6,578 nt of DNA from an uncultured Eubacteriales bacterium (GTDB lineage Bacteria; Bacillota; Clostridia; Lachnospirales; Lachnospiraceae), in NCBI GenBank assembly GCA_900557175.1, contig USSL01000099.1, forward strand, positions 1-6,578. The letters run 5' to 3'. This document shows positions 1-6,578 of this stretch, piece by piece. Positions within the stretch are counted from its first letter, which is position 1. Each line of letters opens with the position of its first letter. The notes beneath the pieces were generated by a model. It worked only from the letters and a program-made list of their open reading frames with translations. It was not told the DNA's origin and ran no database searches. A program made the position numbers and the translations under genes.

Positions 1-963
1 TTCTGTCCAACTATTCAGACCGGAAGGATCTGCTTCACGACCTAACAACTGAGTATATAACCGTGAAACAAATGCTTTTATCTGATCTTTAACATTGATT
101 GTCACAGTGATGTCATAGCCCTGGCAGTAAATCGTTATTGTCTGCGGGCCTTCTTTATTCGGATCAAAACCTGTAACCATTTCATCAATGACAGGAACAA
201 TGCCTGTAAAGCCGTTAGTATATTGGATCGTAAGAACTAAGCCCTGTTCCTCAAGTGTTTGTCCGACATTGTAGTTGTCAAGTCCTAAAACTCCAAACTC
301 CTGAATTTCATAATCGCCTGTGAAAAGCTGTACCCATGTCGGGGAACCGGAGCGGTAGCCTAAACCGATAACATCAAAGCCTTCATATAACATATTGGCA
401 CGATGGCCGGGACTGTTATACCATGCAGTAACAACCTCCTCTGGAGAGCGCTGCCCACGTGCAATATTTTCACCGAAGAACATATATGGAATTCCCATTT
501 CTTTAGTAATTGTGGAACAGTCGGTACCATTAGGACGAGTGTGTGAGAAGTAGCCGTGGCACTCGTCAGCGCGGACCATTGCGGCATCGGTTAGAGAACC
601 GCCTAAGGCAAGAAGGTCAATACCGTATGATGCACGAATCTTATTGACAATATAAAGTTCCTGAATCTGAATGGCAAATAGTTCGTCATCGGTGCTGTAT
701 GCCTGTGGCAGATTGGAAAGGATATTATTCATCGTTGTGTCATTTGGCATCAAAGCATTGATGTCGATATCCTTTTCGGGAACATCAGATAATGTCTGAG
801 AGCCTGCAGCTTCTAAAATATCCGGCTGTTGTACTTCTTGCGTCTCACTTTCCGTGATTTCTGTGATTTCAGTTTCAGTTTCGGCAGCACTGACAGGAAG
901 TGCTGCACCAAATGTCATAAGACCGGCCATAACCAAAGCCAATAATTTTTTTGATCTTATCAT
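1..963 (-). CDS. Secreted CAP-domain (SCP/PR1, YkwD-like) protein with Big_3-like domain and DUF4214 start; 3' end outside window
   Basis: The visible 321 residues start at ATG 963-961, preceded by AAGGAG nine bases upstream. Residues 1-26 form a signal peptide (basic MIRSKK, hydrophobic core, VSA-A cleavage site). Residues 28-60 are a Glu/Thr/Ser-rich linker. Residues about 95-218 are a CAP domain: FSHTRPNG with His141, GENIA with Glu165, and WYNSPGHRANML with His187 are the usual CAP cavity residues. Cys135 and Cys149 could form a disulfide after export. Residues about 224-292 match the Big_3 pattern (YNVGQTLEEQGL, VTGFDP, GPQTITI). From about 295 the frame enters a DUF4214 repeat (AFVSRLY, LLGREADPSGLNSW) and leaves the window open. 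CAP proteins of this kind are secreted; the bacterial function is mostly unknown. It lies 62 bases after the L,D-transpeptidase gene and shares its signal, acidic linker and DUF4214 parts. The domain calls are from motif recognition; the function is not established. Confidence 0.9.
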   Translation of the reverse strand, partial: MIRSKKLLALVMAGLMTFGAALPVSAAETETEITEITESETQEVQQPDILEAAGSQTLSDVPEKDIDINALMPNDTTMNNILSNLPQAYSTDDELFAIQIQELYIVNKIRASYGIDLLALGGSLTDAAMVRADECHGYFSHTRPNGTDCSTITKEMGIPYMFFGENIARGQRSPEEVVTAWYNSPGHRANMLYEGFDVIGLGYRSGSPTWVQLFTGDYEIQEFGVLGLDNYNVGQTLEEQGLVLTIQYTNGFTGIVPVIDEMVTGFDPNKEGPQTITIYCQGYDITVTINVKDQIKAFVSRLYTQLLGREADPSGLNSWTE

Positions 964-1025
964 AAATTACATCTCCTTAAATAAACAGATATTAGAATAC
1001 AATATCTGATGCCGACATTATAGTT
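964..1025 (-). other. Intergenic spacer with 8-bp hairpin before the CAP gene
   Basis: This 62-base gap separates the L,D-transpeptidase stop codon from the CAP gene start. It holds a perfect 8-bp inverted repeat, CAGATATT (986-993) and AATATCTG (1001-1008), around a 7-base loop. Read on the minus strand the hairpin is followed by TTTATTT and then the AAGGAG of the CAP gene (973-978). The stem has only two GC pairs, so it is at best a weak terminator. It could equally be an RNA processing or stability element, or chance in an AT-rich gap. No convincing promoter was seen here. Confidence 0.45.
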
Positions 1026-3179
1026 TTAATGAAAAGCCGGATCGGTAGGATCATAGCCGTAATCGCCGCTGATTCTTACAGGATTCGGGCGGGCAGGCTT
1101 ATCAAAAGGCCCTTTATCGGTGCTGCTGTAAATAGTTACAGTTGAACCATTGCAGTTATCGTAAATCCATTTTGCATCGGCAACAGTCATTCGCACACAG
1201 CCATGTGAAGCATTATTGCCAAGCTTTGAGTATTCGTAGACACTTAATGTCCTGTTATTTCCATTGACATAGTACCAGGCGGAATGGAATAAGTAGCCGC
1301 CGTAAATCTGAGAGCAGTACTGACCGTAAACAGGTCCCATTAATGTTCCCCAGCGTGCGTAACGGCGGATTGTAAATGTTCCTTTGATGGTTGGTGTGCT
1401 GGAAACGCCTGTTGAACAAATCATTGTTTTTACAGGAATAATGTAACCGTTAGCGCCGTCCTTTGCATAGGCAGTGACGGTGTTTGTATATGTATTGACT
1501 TTAACGACATAGTGTGATTGGCGGCCGATAATTTTATCGACATTCTGATTTAAAATACCGTCGTTAAAGTAAAGCTTGTAGCCGTCAACATAGGCCCAGC
1601 CATTGGCTTTGACGCCGCCTTTTGACGGATCCAAGTAATATTTTCTGCCGTCAATGACCTGCCATCCGGTCAGTACTTTGCCGTTCTTTACATAGTACAT
1701 GCCGTCCGGTGAATTGTTCCAGCCGTTTTTATAGTTTGGAACACCCCATTTTTTACAAAGTTTTGAAAACTCATCCGAGGCTGTGATGTCATTAAATACG
1801 GATGTTTTACTTTGCTTTTTCAGTGCCGAAAGCCATGATGAAAGCTCGTTATCTGAAGGGGCGCGGAATAATGCAGCATCGTAAACACGGTTGATAAAAT
1901 CTTTATTTGAAGCAATGAGCGGCTTGGCTTCGTCTGAGAAAATCAGAGAATAAACCAAATCGCGGGCGGAAGCTGTACGATTGTTCAATTTTCCTGTCCA
2001 TGTATTTAGGTCAGATACATTGGCCGCACGGCTTAAGCTTTTTTCAAAAACGAGACTGACATATTCGGTTGTTTTTTTATTTTGATCTCTGTTTTCGGTT
2101 AATACAAGACTGCCGCGGGTAATTCCGTATTTTGCACAGAGCTTTGTAAATTCATCAGAACCGATAAAGTCATTTAAAATAAATGCTCTGGATACACCTG
2201 TGTCTGCAACTTCCAGCCAGTCTTTTTTGCCTTCCGGATCAGAAGGTCTGTCCAGTAAGGTTTTGTATAACACTTCAATGTAATCGCTGTCGTTGAGGTT
2301 TTTGGATTTGAATTCATCACTGAACACGAAGCCTTCAACAACTTTGGCAGCGTTATTGCGCTTTGTGGCAAGTGCTTCTACCCATGCTTTAAGTCCGCTG
2401 TCATCGGCATCTCTTGAAAGGACAAGCTTATAGAGCCGATAAACAAATTTTGTGATATCCGGATTTTTATCTAAAATACCGCTGACATTTAATGTGCCCG
2501 GAAGAATACCATATTTTTTGCAAAGCTTGTGAAATTCGTCGGAGCCGATAAAACCGTGGCAGACGTAATTGCGGCTCAAATGGGCTTCAAGTACTTCAAG
2601 CCACTGGGCAAGTCCTGTTGCATCAGGTTCACGGTCAAATAGAGCATGATATAAAACGGTGATATAAGCTTCATCAGAATAATTTTGTTCTTTAAATTCT
2701 TTGCTTTCGATGAAGCCCTTAATAATATCTGCGCCTGTAGCTTTATGATTTTCTAAGAGCGTTGTCCATTCGGCAAGTCCCTTTTCATCTGCCGGGCGTA
2801 AAAGCAGTGTGTCATACAATCTTGCAACAAAGGCTTCCGTGGAGTCTTCCTCATAAGGCAGTGTGCCGGAGGATTCTGATTCAGAGGTTGTGTCATTTGT
2901 TTCAGAAGATTCCGGCTCAGAGGTCGTGTCATTTGTTTCAGAAGACTCTGATTCAGAGGTCGTGTCTTTTGTTTCGGAAGATTCTGATTCAGAGGCGGTG
3001 TCCTTTGTCTCGGATGTCTCTGTTTGTGCTGTGTCAGTTTCGTTCAGGCTGCTTTCTGCAGTGATTTCCGTCTGAACAGCAGGTGCAATGTCTGTCTGCG
3101 CGGCAAGCACCGGTGCTGTCAGTGACATGGAAAATGCAAGTGTGACAGCAAGCGCGGATTTGAACAATTTGTTTTTCAT
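1026..3179 (-). CDS. Secreted L,D-transpeptidase (YkuD) with six DUF4214 copies and cell-wall-binding repeats
   Basis: This 717-residue exported protein probably forms 3-3 peptidoglycan cross-links or attaches proteins to the wall, the known reactions of YkuD-family enzymes. Residues 1-26 are a signal peptide (MKNKLFK, hydrophobic core, VLA-A). Residues 57-104 are an acidic linker of four 12-residue repeats. Residues 113-480 are six DUF4214-like copies arranged as three pairs. Residues about 485-545 resemble choline-binding-type wall repeats (GMYYVKNGKVLTGW, GRKYYLD, GWAYVDGYKLYFNDG). Residues about 556-685 are the YkuD domain with the catalytic signature SHGCVRM: His659, nucleophile Cys661 and Arg663, plus upstream His632. 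It ends in a short Pro/Asp-rich tail. The start is fixed by the signal peptide and an AAGGGGGGG site nine bases upstream that abuts the rmd stop. The tight 16-base gap suggests coupling to the GDP-sugar genes. The enzyme class is secure; the roles of DUF4214 and the true substrate are inferred or unknown. Confidence 0.93.
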   Translation of the reverse strand: MKNKLFKSALAVTLAFSMSLTAPVLAAQTDIAPAVQTEITAESSLNETDTAQTETSETKDTASESESSETKDTTSESESSETNDTTSEPESSETNDTTSESESSGTLPYEEDSTEAFVARLYDTLLLRPADEKGLAEWTTLLENHKATGADIIKGFIESKEFKEQNYSDEAYITVLYHALFDREPDATGLAQWLEVLEAHLSRNYVCHGFIGSDEFHKLCKKYGILPGTLNVSGILDKNPDITKFVYRLYKLVLSRDADDSGLKAWVEALATKRNNAAKVVEGFVFSDEFKSKNLNDSDYIEVLYKTLLDRPSDPEGKKDWLEVADTGVSRAFILNDFIGSDEFTKLCAKYGITRGSLVLTENRDQNKKTTEYVSLVFEKSLSRAANVSDLNTWTGKLNNRTASARDLVYSLIFSDEAKPLIASNKDFINRVYDAALFRAPSDNELSSWLSALKKQSKTSVFNDITASDEFSKLCKKWGVPNYKNGWNNSPDGMYYVKNGKVLTGWQVIDGRKYYLDPSKGGVKANGWAYVDGYKLYFNDGILNQNVDKIIGRQSHYVVKVNTYTNTVTAYAKDGANGYIIPVKTMICSTGVSSTPTIKGTFTIRRYARWGTLMGPVYGQYCSQIYGGYLFHSAWYYVNGNNRTLSVYEYSKLGNNASHGCVRMTVADAKWIYDNCNGSTVTIYSSTDKGPFDKPARPNPVRISGDYGYDPTDPAFH
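1740..2843 (-). repeat. Three tandem ~128-residue DUF4214 pairs in the L,D-transpeptidase
   Basis: Residues 113-480 contain six related copies in alternating A and B types. A copies start with F/Y-V-x-x-L/V-Y/F (residues 117, 245 and 373, exactly 128 apart). B copies end in a SDEFxKLCxKYGI-like motif finishing at residues 225, 353 and 480. Conserved positions include LY, the R-x-A/P-D segment, the central W and GF-I/V-x-S-x-EF. The third pair is the most diverged: it lacks the usual G before the W segment and ends in KLCKKWGV. The pattern fits duplication of a two-domain unit rather than of single domains. Confidence 0.85.
2868..3011 (-). repeat. Four 36-bp tandem repeats encoding an acidic linker
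   Basis: Four in-frame 36-bp units (2868-2903, 2904-2939, 2940-2975, 2976-3011) encode 12-residue repeats of the form ETxDTxSExESS (residues 57-104). Variation is limited to K/N, T/A and S/P changes. Adjacent units 2904-2939 and 2940-2975 differ at five of 36 bases by eye. The segment is a flexible, highly acidic stalk between the signal peptide and the first DUF4214 copy. Its Ser/Thr richness would suit glycosylation, but nothing in the sequence proves that. Confidence 0.9.
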
Positions 3180-3188
3180 GGCTTAATT

Positions 3189-3197
3189 CCCCCCCTT
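3189..3197 (-). promoter_or_regulatory. Ribosome binding site AAGGGGGGG abutting the rmd stop codon
   Basis: On the minus strand the rmd stop TAA (3198-3196) runs straight into seven G residues. The resulting AAGGGGGGG lies nine bases before the ATG of the L,D-transpeptidase. Its last two stop-codon bases are shared with the Shine-Dalgarno, so ribosomes ending rmd sit on this site. That layout favours translational coupling. The G homopolymer is unlike the AGGAG-type sites of the neighbouring genes. Confidence 0.75.
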
Positions 3198-4134
3198 AAA
3201 TATGTTTTCGCCAGTAGTCTAAAGTCTCCCTGATTGTTGTTTCCAAAGAAATTTCAGGCTTCCATGAGATGCAGGAAGTTGTTTTGGATATGTCGGCCTC
3301 TATGATTGGAACGTCGACAGGGCGGAGTCGTTCGGTATCGACTTCAACTTTAATCGGGACAGAAGAAAAGCTGATGATTTTATCTAAAATCTCCCTTATT
3401 TTAATTGCTTTCCCACTGCCGATATTATAGATTTCTCCTGATTTGCCGTACTGGATAAGGAGACCGTAAGCTCTGACAACATCACGCACATCTGTGAAAT
3501 CGCGGCAGGCATTTAAGTTGCCGACATGAATCACGGGAGGATTTATGCCTTTTTCAATCATGGCTGCCTGGCGGCAAAAGTCAGATACGACAAAAACAGG
3601 GGACTGTTCGGGACCGATATGGTTAAATGCTCTGACCATAATAATGTCCATCTGGTATGCTTTTGCATAAATGCTGCCGATCATGTTCTGGCAGGCTTTT
3701 GTCGCAGCGTACAGATTGCCCGGACGTGGCAGAGTATCTTCGGTTATTGGTGTTTCATCCGGTTTAATATGACCATATTCCTCACCGGAGCCGATAAGGA
3801 GTGTGCGCGGATGCAAGTCTAAATCCCTGATGGCATCAAGAAGATTGATGCAGCCTTTAATATTAATATCAACGGTCAGATCCGGACGCTTCCATGAAAG
3901 TGCCACGGAACTTTGGGCGGCGAGATGGAAGATGTAATCCGGCTGAACTTCGGATAATAGCTGTTGAATCGCTTCCTTATTAAGAATGTCTAAATCATGG
4001 ACGGATGCATCGTTAAATAAAATATTTTCATGAGGCAGTTTCGTTGCGTGAAGCTGCCACGGGTAGGTTGCTTTAAGATGGCGCAGCAGGTAATTACCTA
4101 CAAAACCTGCTGCGCCAATAACTAATGCCTTCAT
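3196..4134 (-). CDS. rmd: GDP-6-deoxy-D-mannose reductase (GDP-D-rhamnose synthesis)
   Basis: This 312-residue short-chain dehydrogenase/epimerase-family enzyme is predicted to reduce GDP-4-keto-6-deoxy-D-mannose to GDP-D-rhamnose with NAD(P)H in the cytoplasm. The N-terminal Rossmann motif is GAAGFVG (residues 7-13). The catalytic Tyr-Lys pair is Y142-A-A-T-K146, with Ser116 in IGSGEEYG as the likely third catalytic residue. Features that point to the RMD subgroup rather than GDP-fucose synthase are FNHIGPEQ (170-177), the downstream FVVSDFCRQ, RDFTDVRDVVRAY (211-223) and LRPVDVP (270-276). The length matches known Rmd proteins of about 300 residues. The start has GGGAGG five bases upstream, a rather short spacing. 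It follows gmd, its substrate supplier, by 14 bases. A GDP-6-deoxy-talose-type or other 4-ketoreductase specificity cannot be fully excluded from sequence alone. Confidence 0.85.
   Translation of the reverse strand: MKALVIGAAGFVGNYLLRHLKATYPWQLHATKLPHENILFNDASVHDLDILNKEAIQQLLSEVQPDYIFHLAAQSSVALSWKRPDLTVDINIKGCINLLDAIRDLDLHPRTLLIGSGEEYGHIKPDETPITEDTLPRPGNLYAATKACQNMIGSIYAKAYQMDIIMVRAFNHIGPEQSPVFVVSDFCRQAAMIEKGINPPVIHVGNLNACRDFTDVRDVVRAYGLLIQYGKSGEIYNIGSGKAIKIREILDKIISFSSVPIKVEVDTERLRPVDVPIIEADISKTTSCISWKPEISLETTIRETLDYWRKHI
4079..4117 (-). repeat. Perfect 13-bp inverted repeat inside the rmd 5' coding region
   Basis: TGGCGCAGCAGGT (4079-4091) and ACCTGCTGCGCCA (4105-4117) are perfect reverse complements around a 13-base loop. 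In the rmd message this hairpin spans about nucleotides 18-56 of the coding sequence, over the codons for the Rossmann GxxGxxG loop and the helix after it. Nine of the 13 pairs are GC. The palindrome GGTAATTACC (4089-4098) overlaps the left arm and could form a competing smaller structure. A regulatory role is inference. Confidence 0.7.
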
Positions 4135-4148
4135 ATGAGCCTCCCGTA

Positions 4149-5210
<1,062 letters not shown>

Positions 5211-6281
5211 TTATAAATAGCTGTCTGAACCGGATTCACGTAATTTCTGTAAAACAGACTTGATATTGTTTGTTGAAGTCTTTCCGGAAATCAGGATGGC
5301 GTCATCTGTATCAACAATGACGATATCTTTAATGCCGACAGCAGCAACAAGCTTGTCCTTTGCTTCGATAATACAGCCATTTGTGTCAACCGTGACAACG
5401 TTGCCTGTAATTGTATTATTATTGTCATCGCAGCCTTTGATTCTTTCAATAGCCAGCCATGAACCGACGTCATCCCAGCCGAAGCTTCCGGGAATAACAA
5501 AAATATTATGGGCTTTTTCCATGATGCCGTAGTCGATAGAAATGGATTCAAGCTCAGGGAAAACGGATTTAAGTACCTTCTGTTCGTCTGGTGTGCCGAT
5601 GGCAGTTTTGATTTCATTCAGCCCGTCAGACATTTGCGGGAGATAACGGCTGAAATTATCAAGGATAGATGACAGTTTCCATATAAACATACCACTGTTC
5701 CACGCGTAGTGTCCTGAAGTAACATACTGTTTGGCAAGTGTGATATTTGGTTTTTCTACAAAGCAGTCAACTTTAAAGGCATCCCCGTTTTTATTTGTTG
5801 TATCCATCTTGATATAACCGTAACCTGTTTCAGGATAGCTTGGCGGTATACCGATGGTGACAAGACTGTCGTTTTCCTCCGCAATACGGCACGCTTTGGA
5901 AAGTGTTTCCACAAAAATATCTTCCATTTTAATGAGGTGGTCCGATGGAAGGACCATCATAATTGCATCCTCATATTTAGAAGCAATGTGCATAGCACCA
6001 AGACCAATACATGGTGCTGTGTTCCTGCCGACAGGTTCGCACAAAATATTTTCCGGCGGAAGTGCCGGGAGTTGTGTGTGGACTAAGTCCTTGTAGCTTT
6101 CGTTGGTTGCAATGAAAATATCTTTTATGTCAACAATTGGAAGAATACGTTCAACTGTGAGCTGAATCATGGTCTTTCCGTCTCCGGTAAGTGATAAGAA
6201 TTGTTTTGGCAGAGATTTTCTGCTTCTCGGCCAAAAACGTTCCCCACAACCTCCAGCCATAATTAAAGCTGTCGTTTTCAT
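5211..6281 (-). CDS. manC: Mannose-1-phosphate guanylyltransferase (GDP-mannose pyrophosphorylase)
   Basis: This 356-residue cytoplasmic nucleotidyltransferase makes GDP-mannose from mannose-1-phosphate and GTP and feeds the gmd-rmd steps that follow. The N-terminal nucleotide-binding signature is AGGCGERFWPRSR (residues 9-21) followed by PKQF (25-28). LPSDH (111-115) carries the metal-binding Asp. VEKP (175-178), WNSGMF (194-199) and GWDDVGSW (268-275) are typical of the sugar-phosphate side of the family. The length fits the single-domain form; the phosphomannose isomerase domain of longer ManC/AlgA enzymes is absent, so mannose-6-phosphate isomerase must be supplied elsewhere. The start has AGGAGG nine bases upstream. 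It is the first gene of the minus-strand group, after a 193-base divergent intergenic region that should hold the operon promoter. Confidence 0.95.
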   Translation of the reverse strand: MKTTALIMAGGCGERFWPRSRKSLPKQFLSLTGDGKTMIQLTVERILPIVDIKDIFIATNESYKDLVHTQLPALPPENILCEPVGRNTAPCIGLGAMHIASKYEDAIMMVLPSDHLIKMEDIFVETLSKACRIAEENDSLVTIGIPPSYPETGYGYIKMDTTNKNGDAFKVDCFVEKPNITLAKQYVTSGHYAWNSGMFIWKLSSILDNFSRYLPQMSDGLNEIKTAIGTPDEQKVLKSVFPELESISIDYGIMEKAHNIFVIPGSFGWDDVGSWLAIERIKGCDDNNNTITGNVVTVDTNGCIIEAKDKLVAAVGIKDIVIVDTDDAILISGKTSTNNIKSVLQKLRESGSDSYL

Positions 6282-6318
6282 TATATGAAACCTCCTAATA
6301 TATTTTTTGCTGTATGCT

Positions 6319-6336
6319 TTTATAGAATACTATAAA
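6319..6336. promoter_or_regulatory. Candidate operator palindrome TTTATAGAATACTATAAA
   Basis: Perfect 7-bp arms TTTATAG (6319-6325) and CTATAAA (6330-6336) flank a four-base centre. The palindrome covers the proposed -10 box of the manC promoter, a common place for a repressor site. Its AT-only composition apart from one pair means chance is a real alternative. Confidence 0.35.
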
Positions 6337-6352
6337 TAATGTAGAAATACAA
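6324..6352 (-). promoter_or_regulatory. Candidate sigma-A promoter for the manC operon
   Basis: On the minus strand TTGTAT (6352-6347) and TATTCT (6329-6324) are separated by 17 bases. Only three and four of six positions match the consensus. Alternative -10 boxes with better matches, TATAGT (6334-6329) and TATAAA (6324-6319), lack a good -35 at the right distance. Some promoter here is expected from the divergent layout, but the exact boxes are uncertain. Confidence 0.35.
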
Positions 6353-6412
6353 TAGTTGTCAGGCATATGTAAGAAATTCATAATAAAATAATGTCGCAGT
6401 ACGTGTGTCAGC

Positions 6413-6441
6413 TTGACTCTTGTTATTTTATGGCATACGAT
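6413..6441 (+). promoter_or_regulatory. Candidate sigma-A promoter for the plus-strand gene
   Basis: TTGACT (6413-6418) matches the -35 consensus at five of six positions. TACGAT (6436-6441) follows after 17 bases and matches the -10 at four of six. Transcription would start near 6448, leaving a short leader before the AGGAGG at 6463-6468 and the ATG at 6475. Confidence 0.55.
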
Positions 6442-6474
6442 AAAGACAAGATATAATAAAAGAGGAGGGACATA

Positions 6475-6578
6475 ATGTATAAAAAATTGATTGTGGGCAG
6501 TTTGGCATTATTGACGGCCGGAAGTATGCTGACAACGTCAGTTTATGCATCGGAAATTTATGGGAATCCAGTAATGAC
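6475..6578 (+). CDS. Exported protein of unknown function, 5' end only
   Basis: Only 34 codons are visible before the window ends. The ATG at 6475 has a near-perfect AGGAGG at 6463-6468, six bases upstream, and a promoter-like sequence further upstream. The N-terminus is a signal peptide: MYKKL, a hydrophobic stretch to about residue 21, and a likely SVYA-S cleavage after residue 25. The mature start (SEIYGNPVM) shows no recognisable domain. It is divergent from the GDP-sugar operon, so co-regulation is possible but unproven. It was missed by size-filtered gene finding because it runs off the edge. Confidence 0.75.
   Translation, partial: MYKKLIVGSLALLTAGSMLTTSVYASEIYGNPVM

Larger units (their letters stand above)
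6282..6474. other. Divergent intergenic region between manC and the plus-strand secreted gene
   Basis: This 193-base, AT-rich gap separates two genes transcribed away from each other, so it should hold promoters for both strands. The left part (about 6319-6352) contains the candidate manC promoter and an 18-base palindrome. The right part (6413-6441) contains a plus-strand TTGACT/TACGAT promoter. No open reading frame with a Shine-Dalgarno, no tRNA-like structure and no strong terminator were seen. Confidence 0.8.

Noticed and set aside
360..587. Minus-strand open frame inside the CAP gene
   Set aside because: It lies in another frame under the well-conserved CAP domain coding sequence and has no plausible ribosome binding site or recognisable product.
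986..1008. Strong intrinsic terminator after the transpeptidase gene
   Set aside because: The stem has only two GC pairs and the T run is interrupted, so it is listed as a hairpin of uncertain role rather than a terminator.
1740..2843. CRISPR array or mobile-element repeats
   Set aside because: The repeat is at protein level (128 residues) with diverged DNA inside one reading frame. There are no short identical repeats with unique spacers and no transposase or terminal repeats.
2863..3075. Plus-strand open frame with a repeated SE/VSF pattern
   Set aside because: It is the antisense reading of the 36-bp repeats in the transpeptidase linker. It has no Shine-Dalgarno and its repeats are fully explained by the coding strand.
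3526..3822. Plus-strand open frame antisense to rmd
   Set aside because: The opposite strand encodes the conserved FNHIGP and YxxxK segments of Rmd. The antisense product resembles nothing and has no supporting signals.
3196..4134. GDP-L-fucose synthase (fcl) as the identity of the reductase
   Set aside because: The FNHIGPEQ, RDFTDVRDVV and LRPVDVP motifs fit the Rmd family. Fcl has a different N-terminal region and is an epimerase/reductase with other signatures.
5291..5617. Second minus-strand frame inside manC
   Set aside because: It overlaps the conserved C-terminal half of ManC in a different frame and lacks a start context, so it is a shadow.
6452..6457. Perfect TATAAT as -10 box of the plus-strand gene
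   Set aside because: No -35-like sequence lies 16-18 bases upstream, and the site is only five bases before the Shine-Dalgarno, which leaves almost no leader. TTGACT/TACGAT is the better pair.

Overview
The window looks like a chromosomal segment from a low-to-moderate GC Gram-positive, most likely a Clostridia/Lachnospiraceae-type gut bacterium. The reasons are strong AGGAGG-type ribosome binding sites, Gram-positive signal peptides, a CAP (SCP/PR1) domain joined to a Big_3-like bacterial Ig domain, choline-binding-type cell-wall repeats, and several DUF4214 modules on secreted proteins. The taxonomic call is inference; no rRNA or other marker gene is present.

Layout. Five genes lie head-to-tail on the minus strand, and a sixth diverges from them on the plus strand at the right edge. 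In transcription order they are: manC, mannose-1-phosphate guanylyltransferase (6281-5211); gmd, GDP-mannose 4,6-dehydratase (best start 5180, end 4149); rmd, GDP-6-deoxy-D-mannose reductase (4134-3196); a secreted L,D-transpeptidase with six DUF4214 copies and cell-wall-binding repeats (3179-1026); and a secreted CAP protein with a Big_3-like domain and the start of a DUF4214 module (963 to beyond base 1). The gaps are 30, 14, 16 and 62 bases, so the first four genes are probably one operon and the fifth may be read through. The 193-base gap at 6282-6474 is a divergent promoter region. On its right a plus-strand gene begins at 6475; only its signal peptide is visible.

How the genes work together. 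ManC makes GDP-mannose, Gmd converts it to GDP-4-keto-6-deoxy-mannose, and Rmd reduces this to GDP-D-rhamnose, a donor for surface polysaccharide or glycoprotein. The next two genes encode wall-acting exported proteins that share DUF4214. The unusual aspect is this pairing: a complete GDP-D-rhamnose branch joined, through a Shine-Dalgarno that abuts a stop codon, to a modular L,D-transpeptidase. A testable idea is that the DUF4214 proteins act on, or dock to, an envelope glycan containing that sugar. No glycosyltransferase, flippase, phosphomannomutase or mannose-6-phosphate isomerase is in the window, so the polymer itself cannot be identified.

Non-coding and structural features include a perfect 13-bp inverted repeat just inside the rmd coding start, four 36-bp tandem repeats encoding the acidic linker of the transpeptidase, three 128-residue DUF4214 pairs, an 18-base palindrome in the likely manC promoter, a seven-G tract inside a ribosome binding site, and an 8-bp hairpin before the CAP gene. 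No RNA genes, mobile elements or CRISPR arrays were seen.
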